Assembly: GCA_017625725.1 (NCBI GenBank)
Contig: JAGAKH010000119.1
Location: 1-62,121 of the forward strand
DNA length: 62,121 nucleotides
From: Bacteroidales bacterium
GTDB taxonomy: Bacteria; Bacteroidota; Bacteroidia; Bacteroidales; UBA932
Direction of reading: 5' to 3'
Under the pieces are notes generated by a model, which worked only from the letters and a program-made list of their open reading frames with translations, was not told where the DNA came from and searched no databases. Positions 1-7,254 of this stretch are shown here, piece after piece. Position numbers and translations under genes: made by a program. Position 1 is the stretch's first letter. Each line of letters begins with the position of its first letter.

Positions 1-120
1 TATCAGAACAAGGGGAAAATGACTTCCAAAAGTGGGGACGAAAAACTGCTGAAATAAGGCATCTGCCGTCCAGTCTCACTTCCGAAAAGCGGGGAAACTC
101 ATTTTTCCGAAAAATGGGGA
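1..120. mobile_element. Probable terminal region of an IS21-like insertion sequence
   Basis: Three near-identical copies of a 15-16 base motif, TTCC(G)AAAA(G/A)nGGGGA, lie in direct orientation at 24-38, 80-95 and 105-120, with a partial copy (AGGGGAAAA) at 11-19. Multiple short direct repeats at the element ends are typical of the IS21 family, whose transposase binds them. No transposase gene is visible because the window begins here, so the family assignment is inference from the repeat pattern. The last repeat overlaps the first codons of the ORF at 114. Confidence 0.35.
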
Positions 121-401
121 AATATTATTTGCTTTTTACAAATGAGCCATTTTGGAACCTATATATGAATAATGGAAAGGACCTGAGTACTGTGACAAGC
201 CCTTACTCTGTAAATAGACTTCGGGAGAACACTTATGCAATTATTGACCAGGAGTTATTTGAGTTGATGCAAGATGTAGATAGTCGCGCAAGGCTGCGAG
301 TCCTTTTGATCAGTCAGTATCTTCAAGATCAGCATATTTCATTAGATAAATCACTACCTGTTTTAGCCATTATAGGTGTTTTGCTAAATCTGGCTGCATA
401 G
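114..401 (+). CDS. Unidentified protein fragment, probably the 3' end of an interrupted gene
   Basis: A 95-codon open frame whose ATG lies inside the third terminal repeat of the putative insertion sequence. The frame stays open upstream to a stop at 54-56, so the first codons are element DNA rather than native coding sequence. The product has no recognisable motif; it has an acidic and aromatic middle and a hydrophobic C-terminus (roughly residues 80-94). The simplest reading is a C-terminal remnant of a gene cut by the element, fused to a start codon supplied by the element end. It could also be a spurious frame. No function is proposed. Confidence 0.35.
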   Translation: MGKYYLLFTNEPFWNLYMNNGKDLSTVTSPYSVNRLRENTYAIIDQELFELMQDVDSRARLRVLLISQYLQDQHISLDKSLPVLAIIGVLLNLAA

Positions 402-435
402 TAGAATTCTTGAACTATACGTCATAAATTAATAG

Positions 436-472
436 GGGACAACTGGATAGATGTTGTCCAAATGTTGTCCAA
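436..472. repeat. Tandem 11-bp repeat with inverted partner beside tRNA-Arg
   Basis: ATGTTGTCCAA occurs twice with no spacer (451-461 and 462-472), and the reverse complement of its core, GGACAAC, lies at 438-444. The cluster is 43 bases beyond the 3' end of the tRNA-Arg gene. Paired core or arm repeats next to a tRNA 3' end are what a tyrosine-recombinase attachment region looks like. No integrase gene is in view, so this is inference. Confidence 0.35.
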
Positions 473-473
473 A

Positions 474-508
474 TCATAAAAAATAAGCCTCTCAGATATC
501 TGAGAGGC
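474..508 (-). terminator. Rho-independent terminator of tRNA-Arg
   Basis: 487-508 is a perfect 22-base palindrome (arms GCCTCTCAG and CTGAGAGGC). Read on the minus strand it is followed directly by TTATTTTTT. It begins seven bases past the CCA end of the tRNA. Confidence 0.85.
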
Positions 509-514
509 TGTTTC

Positions 515-591
515 TGGTGATTCGGTTGGGATTCGAACCCAAGACCCACAGCTTAGAAGGCTGTTGCTCTATCCAACTGAGCTACCGAACC
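515..591 (-). tRNA. tRNA-Arg (anticodon UCU)
   Basis: The minus strand folds into a full cloverleaf of 77 bases with encoded CCA. The acceptor stem is GGTTCGG/CCGAATC, the D stem GCTC/GAGC, the anticodon stem ACAGC/GCTGT with loop CTTCTAA (anticodon TCT at 555-557), and the T stem TTGGG/CCCAA around TTCGAAT. The gene has its own promoter at 636-665 and terminator at 474-508, so it is a single-gene unit. Its 3' flank carries short repeats and a possible insertion-sequence end, suggesting that mobile DNA has used this locus. Confidence 0.97.
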
Positions 592-635
592 GATCCTTTT
601 CTCCCGGACAGCGGGGCTGACGCGGAAAGTGGGTG

Positions 636-665
636 CAAAGGTAATGATTTTTTTCTTAATTACAA
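636..665 (-). promoter_or_regulatory. Bacteroidota promoter of tRNA-Arg
   Basis: On the minus strand the -7 element TACCTTTG (636-643) matches TAnnTTTG exactly, and a TTG -33 element (663-665) lies exactly 19 bases upstream. Initiation would fall about 38 bases before the tRNA 5' end. Confidence 0.8.
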
Positions 666-674
666 TAAGTAAAA

Positions 675-1694
675 TTATTTTCTTGTCATCCTTCCTGCAG
701 TCTCGATGCCTGTGACGAGGCAGAAGCCGATGAGGGCAAATATGATGGCAGAGCCTGTCTGAGGGTCGGCCTGGCTCCAGAACTGTGCGATGATTTCATC
801 AGGAAGGGTGGTGCCGAGGTTTTCAGCCATGGCTGCAGCTTCGGGGAATTGTGAACATACAATCGCTTCTGTATTGCTCCAAGGCCATACTTTGACAAGA
901 GAGCCGATGATGAAGCCGGCAAGGATGATGAGTGTTTCCTTGTTCCATCTTGCAAGAAGCCAGTGAAGGAATTTCGAAAATGCAAGAATGCCTGTCACGG
1001 CTCCTATGAGGAAGATGGCAAGGATTCCAATGGAGCTCCATAGCAGGCCTGAGTCAGATCCCGGTGAGCCGACCAGGGCACCGAGGTTGCTTATGCAGGT
1101 GGTGATCTGGCTCATTATAAATTCGTATTTTCCCAGAATCAGGAGTATGAAGCTGCCGGAGATGCCGGGAAGTATCATTGCACAGATGGCGATGGCTCCG
1201 CTTAAGAAGATGAACCACAATGCATCTGGTGTCTGGGTTGGGGAGAGTGTGCATATTACGGCTCCAAGTATGATTCCGAAAACCAGAAACAGTCCTTCAC
1301 GGACCTTCCAGCCGGATATGCCACGCAGGATGAAGATGGAGGATGCCACTATCAGCCCGAAGAAGAAGGCCCATGTCTGGATCGGATGCGAGTTCAGAAG
1401 ATATTGCATGAATCCTGCAAGGACGGCAATACTGATGCCTATTCCGATTACCAGCGAGAGTAGGAAGCTTCCGTTTATGTGTTTCCAGAAATCCTTGAAT
1501 CTTCCGTGGAACAGAAGCTTGACGGCTTCTGAATTTATCGATGCTATAGATCCTACGAATTCATCGTATATGCCCATTATGAATGCTATCGTGCCTCCTG
1601 AAACGCCGGGTATTACATCTGCTGCACCCATGCATGCACCTTTGACAGCAATTCCGAAATATTTCTTTATCTGCTTCATCTGCGAAAACCACAT
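675..1694 (-). CDS. DUF368 family membrane protein, predicted polyprenyl-phosphate transporter
   Basis: A polytopic membrane protein with about eight to ten hydrophobic segments. The two halves each carry a related proline-glycine motif, PGVSGGT near residue 31 and PGISGS in the second half, the hallmark of DUF368. From recent literature, DUF368 proteins (PopT) and DedA proteins (UptA) return undecaprenyl phosphate, the lipid carrier for wall and O-antigen building blocks, across the cytoplasmic membrane. The role here rests on family membership. The frame can begin at TTG 1697, ATG 1694 or ATG 1679; I chose 1694. The gene starts seven bases after the stop of the DUF6913-like gene and is probably cotranscribed with it and the kinase. 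Confidence 0.85.
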   Translation of the reverse strand: MWFSQMKQIKKYFGIAVKGACMGAADVIPGVSGGTIAFIMGIYDEFVGSIASINSEAVKLLFHGRFKDFWKHINGSFLLSLVIGIGISIAVLAGFMQYLLNSHPIQTWAFFFGLIVASSIFILRGISGWKVREGLFLVFGIILGAVICTLSPTQTPDALWFIFLSGAIAICAMILPGISGSFILLILGKYEFIMSQITTCISNLGALVGSPGSDSGLLWSSIGILAIFLIGAVTGILAFSKFLHWLLARWNKETLIILAGFIIGSLVKVWPWSNTEAIVCSQFPEAAAMAENLGTTLPDEIIAQFWSQADPQTGSAIIFALIGFCLVTGIETAGRMTRK

Positions 1695-1701
1695 CAAATT
1701 G

Positions 1702-2241
1702 TTATCTGACCATCTTAAGGAATTCTGTGATGGTCTTGAAAATCTCTTGAATTCCGCTTCTGAGATCTTCTGTTTCTCCTCCTGAGAACGTCATATTATA
1801 TGCATGCCCTTTGTAAGCAAGCCTTCCAATCTTGAATCTGGCTTTAGTACATTTGCTCAGGAAGTCGTTAGGGAAATAGGAGTTGCACACAAGGGATACG
1901 AAAAGGTCGCTTTTATCTTCAATGAGCGGTGCGATCTTTTCCAGGTCCGGCATGCCGATCCAGCTGAGTTCCTTTTTCAGCAGGGTTGTCTGAATGCTTG
2001 TGAGAAGAAGCTCGTTCTTGCCGAGCTTCCTGAAGTCGAAGAAGTATATGTTCGTTTTGATCCCTGTGTTTCTACTCCACGCCAGTATGTCTTCCTTTAC
2101 TTTGTCAAACCCGGGTTCTTCAACGTCTATGATGAAGTTGGCCGTCTTTATCTGGTCAAGAGGAACAAAACCGGTAGGGATGTCGCTGATGTGCTTTCTG
2201 AGCTTCCTTTTACGGAAAAAGTCCTTTATTATTTCAAACAT
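1702..2241 (-). CDS. Conserved Bacteroidota protein, DUF6913-like
   Basis: 179 residues, soluble, no signal peptide or membrane segment. The N-terminus is strongly basic (FFRKRKLRKH at about 8-17). A mixed alpha/beta body follows, with alternating hydrophobic strands such as NIYFFDF and SDLFVSLVCN, and an aromatic-rich C-terminal half. It resembles the DUF6913 family of Bacteroidota proteins of unknown function; I recognise the pattern from memory and no catalytic motif is visible. It sits between the PfkB kinase (5 bases upstream) and the DUF368 gene (7 bases downstream), so the three are very probably one transcript. No function is proposed. Confidence 0.6.
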   Translation of the reverse strand: MFEIIKDFFRKRKLRKHISDIPTGFVPLDQIKTANFIIDVEEPGFDKVKEDILAWSRNTGIKTNIYFFDFRKLGKNELLLTSIQTTLLKKELSWIGMPDLEKIAPLIEDKSDLFVSLVCNSYFPNDFLSKCTKARFKIGRLAYKGHAYNMTFSGGETEDLRSGIQEIFKTITEFLKMVR

Positions 2242-2246
2242 GGTCT

Positions 2247-3245
2247 CTATTCGTTTTTATTGGCGGAGATCAATTCCCTGATTTCCTTTTTAGCATCCCT
2301 CCATCTCGGGATATCTATCTTTGTGCCGACGACTTCTACAACCTTTGCCGCAATGATCGAGCCTATCTCACCGCAGACCTTAAGCGGCATGCCGAGTGAG
2401 TGTGCATAAAGGAAGCCGGCTGCATAGGTGTCTCCGGCACCGGTGGCGTCAACAGGATCTGCAGGCCATGCCTTGATGTAGTGGTACTCATCTCCGCTCT
2501 TGACCATCGAACCATCTTTACCGACCTTGACAACCGCAATGGTACAATGTCTTGCAATCTCGTCAAGTGCTTCCCTTGGCTCCATCTTGGTGAAGGCTTT
2601 CGCTTCGGTTTCATTTGCGAAGACGATGTCTACATAATTTTCCACGATGTCGTGAAGGAAGGCGTCGTTCGACTCGACGACATTATATGATGCCATATCT
2701 ATGGATATGATGCATCCGGCAGCTTTTGCCAGCTCGACAGCTCTGCGTATGGTTGCCTGATTCTGAACAAGATATCCTTCTATATGGAAATAGTCGTATC
2801 CTTCAAACCACTCCGGCTTAAGGTCCTCGGGAACCAGCTCCAGTGCAGCTCCGAGATAAACGGCGAATGTCCTTTCTGCATTCGGAGCCGTGATGAATAC
2901 CATGGCTTTACCTGAAGAATTGACTCCTTTCAGCAGGATGGATTTGATTCCGTACTGCTCCTGGTCACTTTTGAACAGATGTCCGAGGTCGTCGTCACCC
3001 ACTTTACCTATGAATCCTGTCTCCATCCCGAAGATTGCTGCACCTGTTATAGTGTTAGCTGCGGAGCCTCCGGCTACAAGTTCGACTCCCATAGGCTTTA
3101 GAGTCTGCCAGATCTTGTCTCCGGTTTCCATATCCACATGCTGCATGCTTCCTTTAGGAAGATGAAACTTTTTCAGGAAGCTGTCGTCCGGAAGGACTGC
3201 CAGGATGTCTGTAAGGGCATTTCCGATGCCTAGAATTGATGCCAT
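2247..3245 (-). CDS. PfkB-family kinase, adenosine-kinase-like
   Basis: A ribokinase/PfkB-fold kinase of about 332 residues that phosphorylates a sugar or nucleoside with ATP. Visible hallmarks are the N-terminal GIGNALTDI strand, the substrate-contacting GGSAANT motif, and the C-terminal signature DATGAGDTYAAGF, which holds the catalytic Asp and the anion hole. Overall similarity by eye is closest to the adenosine kinase branch common in Bacteroidota, but ribokinase or fructokinase activity is not excluded. The frame extends upstream to 3356, but that part is low-complexity and overlaps the promoter. ATG 3245 begins the canonical MASILGIGN start and lies about 20 bases after the predicted initiation site of the minus-strand promoter at 3272-3279. 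Confidence 0.85.
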   Translation of the reverse strand: MASILGIGNALTDILAVLPDDSFLKKFHLPKGSMQHVDMETGDKIWQTLKPMGVELVAGGSAANTITGAAIFGMETGFIGKVGDDDLGHLFKSDQEQYGIKSILLKGVNSSGKAMVFITAPNAERTFAVYLGAALELVPEDLKPEWFEGYDYFHIEGYLVQNQATIRRAVELAKAAGCIISIDMASYNVVESNDAFLHDIVENYVDIVFANETEAKAFTKMEPREALDEIARHCTIAVVKVGKDGSMVKSGDEYHYIKAWPADPVDATGAGDTYAAGFLYAHSLGMPLKVCGEIGSIIAAKVVEVVGTKIDIPRWRDAKKEIRELISANKNE

Positions 3246-3271
3246 AAACGTGTTTTTTATATTCAAACCTA

Positions 3272-3299
3272 CAAAGTTAACAACTTTTACATAACTTTG
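3272..3299. promoter_or_regulatory. Back-to-back divergent promoters
   Basis: CAAAGTTA (3272-3279) and TAACTTTG (3292-3299) form a perfect 8-bp inverted pair around 12 bases. Each is a TAnnTTTG -7 element, one for the kinase operon on the minus strand and one for the membrane protein on the plus strand. Convincing -33 elements are not seen. Confidence 0.6.
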
Positions 3300-3356
3300 C
3301 ATCCTCATTCTGCTTGTCTGTGACAAAAAGAAAATAAGGCAGAGAGTGTGATTCAA

Positions 3357-4343
3357 ATGAAGGAAAAGGTCGGCAAGATTCTTAAATATCTGATTTCCTC
3401 GGCATTGGCTGTTGTCATGCTGTGGTTTTCTTTTCGTGATGTGGAATGGGCTGAATTTGTAGCGGGACTCCAGGACTGCAGATGGTGGCTCGTAATCCTG
3501 TCCATGGCTGCCGGCTCATTTGCATTCTGGCTCAGGGCCGTTCGATGGAGATTGCTGCTTCTGCCGATCGACCCCTCCATTACAAGACTTACTGCTTTCA
3601 ATGGAATAAATATCGGTAATATATCGAATTTCGTCCTGCCTCGCATAGGGGAATTCGTCCGTTGCGGAGTGATTTCCAGAAGATCTCAAGGCAATAAGGC
3701 TTCCTATGACAAGGTACTGGGAACTGTTGTCCTTGAAAGAGGATGGGAACTTCTTGTCATGCTTCTGATGCTTGCCATAGTGGTCATCGGTGGTTTCGAC
3801 CGTTTCGGAAGCTTTTTCGTGGAGCAGATTTGGAATCCTATGTCGGCAAGGTTTTCCTTCAGCCTGTGGTGGGTTGTGGCGTCGGGACTGGCAATGGTTG
3901 CTGCTTCTGTTTTATTGATAATCCGCTTCAAGGATTCAAGCCGGTTCTGCGGTAAGCTGGTCGGCATATTCTCAGGCATCATGCAGGGATTCACCAGCTG
4001 TTTCAGAATGGAGAAGAAATGGCTTTTCCTGGCATATACAGTGTTCATATGGATGACTTATTGGGTAATGGCGGCTTGCACAGTACGGGCAGCACCGTTT
4101 CTTGAAGGTCTGGACCTGATAGATGCCCTGTTCCTCTCTCTTATCGGAGGTGTCGGTTTTGCCGTTCCGGTTCCTGGAGGTATCGGTGCTTTTCATTTTG
4201 TCATCAGTCTGGCACTGTCGGTAGTGTATGGTGTTCCGATGGAGACAGGTATAATCTATGCTACCATATCTCATACGTCTCAAGCCATAACACAGATTAT
4301 CTTCGGTGCCGCTTCCTATGCATATGAGGCCCTTAAAAAGTAA
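3357..4343 (+). CDS. Lysylphosphatidylglycerol synthase TM-region / flippase-like membrane protein
   Basis: An integral membrane protein of about 328 residues with roughly eight hydrophobic segments, beginning with one at residues 10-28. Conserved motifs of the COG0392 (UPF0104/YbhN) family are present: RIGEFVRC in the first half and PVPGGIGAFHF in the C-terminal half. Proteins of this family form the flippase-like membrane part of MprF, or stand alone with undefined roles in lipid transport. No aminoacyl-transferase domain is attached, so lysyl-PG synthesis is unlikely. I chose ATG 3357 over the in-frame GTG at 3348. Transcription should start from the divergent promoter at 3292-3299. Confidence 0.8.
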   Translation: MKEKVGKILKYLISSALAVVMLWFSFRDVEWAEFVAGLQDCRWWLVILSMAAGSFAFWLRAVRWRLLLLPIDPSITRLTAFNGINIGNISNFVLPRIGEFVRCGVISRRSQGNKASYDKVLGTVVLERGWELLVMLLMLAIVVIGGFDRFGSFFVEQIWNPMSARFSFSLWWVVASGLAMVAASVLLIIRFKDSSRFCGKLVGIFSGIMQGFTSCFRMEKKWLFLAYTVFIWMTYWVMAACTVRAAPFLEGLDLIDALFLSLIGGVGFAVPVPGGIGAFHFVISLALSVVYGVPMETGIIYATISHTSQAITQIIFGAASYAYEALKK

Positions 4344-4420
4344 ATACCGTCTTTGAATCACTTGACGGATTTGTCCATTTTCTTGAAATATTTGTCTATC
4401 GTGTCAGTTTTCCGTTGTAT

Positions 4421-4428
4421 TACCTTTG
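4421..4428 (+). promoter_or_regulatory. Promoter -7 element upstream of the GH127 gene
   Basis: TACCTTTG matches TAnnTTTG; initiation would be near 4435, about 32 bases before the ATG at 4467. The preceding gap (4344-4420) also has a weak CCGTC/GACGG hairpin at 4347-4368 that may end the previous transcript. Confidence 0.55.
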
Positions 4429-4466
4429 CAGGCATTGAATAACAACGAAAAAAACTGATAACCTCC

Positions 4467-6524
4467 ATGATTCCAGCCAATCTTTTGGGAAAGAAACTGC
4501 TGCTTGCGGTTTCTGTTATTGCGGCATCTGTCGTTACAGCTTGCACGCAGCAGCAGACAAATCAAAATTATTTGAACAATCCGGCACCTTTGCGTCCGAA
4601 CAGCTTCATTGAACTTCCATTGGGAAGCATCAAGGCTGAAGGATGGCTCAGGGAGATGCTCGTAAGTCAGGCAGAGGGTGCTACCGGTCATCTTGACGAA
4701 CTCTATCCTCAGGTGATGGGTGAACGAAACGGCTGGCTTGGCGGAGACGGTGACCAGTGGGAAAGAGGACCATATTGGATTGACGGTCTTCTGCCTTTGG
4801 CTTATATTCTGGATGATCAGAAACTTATCGACAAGACGACTCCTTGGATTGAATGGGCTCTTGCCAGCTCACAGGAGAGCGGACAGTTCGGACCGGCTAC
4901 CGATTATGCACCGGAGCCAGGTCTTCAGAGGGATAACTGTCAGGACTGGTGGCCTCGTATGGTAGTGCTCAAGATTCTCCAGCAGTATTATTCTGCAACA
5001 GGAGATGAGCGCGTTATCGAGCTTATGACGAACTATTTCCGTTATCAGCTCGAGAATCTGCAGGAGCAGCCTCTTGATAACTGGACTTTCTGGGCTCGTT
5101 ACCGCGGAGGTGACAACCTTATGTGTATCTACTGGCTTTATGGAATAACGAAGGAGGATTTCCTTCTTGACCTTGGAAAGCTCGTCTACGAGCAGACTGA
5201 GCCTTTCACCGAGATGTTCCTCGCCCACGACAAGCTTACCCGTGTAGGCTCAATACATAGCGTCAACCTTGCTCAGGGCATGAAGACTCCTATCGTCTAT
5301 TATCAGTTTGATCCTCAGCAGAAATATCTTGATGCCCTCGAGTGTGCCATCGACGATCTTGAAAAGTATCACGGATACCCTACAGGAATGTTCAGCGGTG
5401 ACGAGGCAATCCATGGCAACGACCCTACACAGGGTACAGAGCTTTGTACTATTGTGGAATATATGTTCTCTCTCGAGACCATGTACAAGATAACGGCAAA
5501 TCCACGTTTCGCTGAGATTCTTGAAAAGGTGGCATTCAATGCCCTTCCTACCCAGACTACCGATGATTATATGGCACGTCAGTATTTCCAGCAGGTCAAT
5601 CAGATAAAATCAGTGAAACGTCCTGCAAACTTTGACGTGAACCATTCAGGTCTCGATGCATGCTTCGGTCTTCTGACTGGTTATCCTTGCTGTACTTCCA
5701 ACATGCATCAGGGCTGGCCTAAGTTTACCCAGAATCTCTGGTATGCAACTCCTGACGGCGGACTTGCTGCTGTGATCTACTCTCCAAGCCGTGTCAATGC
5801 AAAGGTTGCAGACGGGGTTGACGTGACTTTTGTAGAAGATACGAAATATCCTTTCGAGGAGAAGATCTCCCTTAAGGTTGAGTCAATTGCAAGGCCGGCA
5901 TCGTTCCCTCTTGTCGTAAGAATTCCTGAATGGAGCCAGGCTACGGTAATATGTGTAAACGGAGACGAACTTGAGTGGGAGAAGGATCAGAATAATCTCG
6001 TCAAGATCAGCCGTGAGTGGAACGAGGGCGATTGCGTCACTCTTGAATTCACTCCTGAGATCAAGCTTTCAGTCTGGAAGGAGAACTCACGTGCAGTTGA
6101 GCGTGGACCGCTTGTGTATGCACTTAATGTGAAGGCAGAGGAGAAGAAGGTAATCAACGATGTGAATCCAGTGCAGCAGGGCCAGTTCTATTATGAGTAT
6201 ACCGCTGCATCACCTTGGAACTATGCCCTTATCCAGACACCGAAGGTCAAGTTCGATGAACACTATAAGGTGGATCTCAGCGGAACCGAAGGCGAACTTC
6301 TCAAACCGTGGACATTGGAAAATGCTCCTATCCGTATAACCACCAAGGGAGTCAGAGTCCTTAACTGGATGGAATACAATCAGATGGCAGGTCCTCTTCC
6401 ATACAGCTACATGTACGGTCTCCCTGTAAGTGAGGAGGTTGAGGAAATCGAGCTCATCCCTTATGGATGTACATTGCTCAGAATAGGACAGTTCCCTATC
6501 AAAGGACAGCATACAGCAGAATAA
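4467..6524 (+). CDS. GH127-family lipoprotein, beta-L-arabinofuranosidase-like
   Basis: A 685-residue glycoside hydrolase of the DUF1680 group (GH127, related to GH146), which removes terminal beta-L-arabinofuranose. The enzyme is an (alpha/alpha)6 barrel followed by beta-sandwich domains. Characterised members use a zinc-bound cysteine nucleophile. The expected ligands are visible: Glu325-Leu-Cys327 and the paired Cys408-Cys409 in a GYPCC motif, with Glu313 a plausible acid/base. A lipoprotein signal peptide ends at VVTAC (Cys26). Only uncharged residues follow the Cys, so a periplasmic anchor is more likely than surface display. It opens the utilization locus and has its own promoter, with the beta-sandwich lipoprotein 42 bases downstream. 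GH146-like specificity cannot be excluded. Confidence 0.85.
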   Translation: MIPANLLGKKLLLAVSVIAASVVTACTQQQTNQNYLNNPAPLRPNSFIELPLGSIKAEGWLREMLVSQAEGATGHLDELYPQVMGERNGWLGGDGDQWERGPYWIDGLLPLAYILDDQKLIDKTTPWIEWALASSQESGQFGPATDYAPEPGLQRDNCQDWWPRMVVLKILQQYYSATGDERVIELMTNYFRYQLENLQEQPLDNWTFWARYRGGDNLMCIYWLYGITKEDFLLDLGKLVYEQTEPFTEMFLAHDKLTRVGSIHSVNLAQGMKTPIVYYQFDPQQKYLDALECAIDDLEKYHGYPTGMFSGDEAIHGNDPTQGTELCTIVEYMFSLETMYKITANPRFAEILEKVAFNALPTQTTDDYMARQYFQQVNQIKSVKRPANFDVNHSGLDACFGLLTGYPCCTSNMHQGWPKFTQNLWYATPDGGLAAVIYSPSRVNAKVADGVDVTFVEDTKYPFEEKISLKVESIARPASFPLVVRIPEWSQATVICVNGDELEWEKDQNNLVKISREWNEGDCVTLEFTPEIKLSVWKENSRAVERGPLVYALNVKAEEKKVINDVNPVQQGQFYYEYTAASPWNYALIQTPKVKFDEHYKVDLSGTEGELLKPWTLENAPIRITTKGVRVLNWMEYNQMAGPLPYSYMYGLPVSEEVEEIELIPYGCTLLRIGQFPIKGQHTAE

Positions 6525-6566
6525 TACAACATCTTTATTTATAACCAACTAATCAAATAAAACATT

Positions 6567-7166
6567 ATGAAAAAGATTTTCTTTACATTGGCAATGGCTT
6601 CAATGGTAGCTTTTGCAGCATGCAACAAGGAAGACAACACAGGCGAGAACAACCAGCCAGAGGAACCAAAGGAGCAGGTATCTCGCGTATTCGAAGATTT
6701 CGAAGGTGAGGGTATGCTCAGCTGGACAGCTGCTGACGGATGCTCTTTCAAGGTTGTAGACAACCCTTCAAAGACTGGTATCAACACAACTGACAAGGTA
6801 GGTAACGTAACAGCAGGTGGTGCAAAGTGGGAGTTCACATGGAGCACAGGTTTCGGTGCAACTGAGGATTCATTCAATTTCGTAGACTTCTCTAAGGACG
6901 GTTACATCGTTAAGGTTGACGTTTACAGCTCTAAGGCAAACAGCCCTGTATATCTCAAGTTCGAAGGTGTTGATGTTCCTGCAGTTGAGATCACAACAGT
7001 TACTACTACAAAGGTTAACGAGTGGGAGACTCTCGAGTTCGACTATGAGCCTTATCAGATGGTTGACGGTGCTTACAAGAACTTCGTCATCCTCTTCGAT
7101 GCAGGTGTTGAAGGTGCTGGTGGAGAAGAGTTCTACTTCGACAACGTACGTCTTTGCAAGGAGTAA
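6567..7166 (+). CDS. Surface lipoprotein consisting of one beta-sandwich, carbohydrate-binding-like domain
   Basis: 199 residues: lipoprotein signal peptide with Cys19, an acidic linker, then a single domain (about 38-199). That domain recurs at the N-terminus of the three propeller proteins at 15949, 17527 and 19139. Shared landmarks are NPSKTGIN/NPKKEGLN, a GG(A/E)..(E/W)F.WS segment, a (V/M)YLK strand, VTTTK.(N/G)EWE.L.FD, and an ending (F/Y)(Y/W)FD(N/E). The pattern resembles family-11-type carbohydrate-binding modules. The residues after Cys19 (N-K-E-D) fit the Bacteroidota surface-export signal. Codon use is strongly biased toward a few codons, suggesting high expression, and a terminator follows. 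A glycan-capture role like SusE/SusF is inferred. Confidence 0.7.
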   Translation: MKKIFFTLAMASMVAFAACNKEDNTGENNQPEEPKEQVSRVFEDFEGEGMLSWTAADGCSFKVVDNPSKTGINTTDKVGNVTAGGAKWEFTWSTGFGATEDSFNFVDFSKDGYIVKVDVYSSKANSPVYLKFEGVDVPAVEITTVTTTKVNEWETLEFDYEPYQMVDGAYKNFVILFDAGVEGAGGEEFYFDNVRLCKE

Positions 7167-7190
7167 TCCTTCCTGATTAATGACAGATCA

Positions 7191-7228
7191 AGACCTGCTC
7201 CTCAGGGGCAGGTCTCATTTTTTTTATT
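7191..7228 (+). terminator. Rho-independent terminator after the beta-sandwich lipoprotein
   Basis: AGACCTGC (7191-7198) pairs with GCAGGTCT (7208-7215), followed by CATTTTTTTTATT. It separates the GH127/lipoprotein transcript from the regulator gene. Confidence 0.85.
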
Positions 7229-7235
7229 ATATTTG
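7228..7235 (+). promoter_or_regulatory. Promoter -7 element of the hybrid regulator gene
   Basis: TATATTTG matches TAnnTTTG and predicts initiation near 7242, 13 bases before ATG 7255. It overlaps the tail of the preceding terminator. Confidence 0.55.
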
Positions 7236-7254
7236 TCAATATAAGTCGAAACTG

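Noticed and set aside
988-2409. Long plus-strand open frames opposite the DUF368 and DUF6913-like genes
   Set aside because: They are antisense shadows with low-complexity translations and no start context; the minus-strand genes are well supported.
7180-7254. Upstream start of the hybrid regulator
   Set aside because: The 25 extra codons translate the preceding terminator and would begin before the predicted transcription start.
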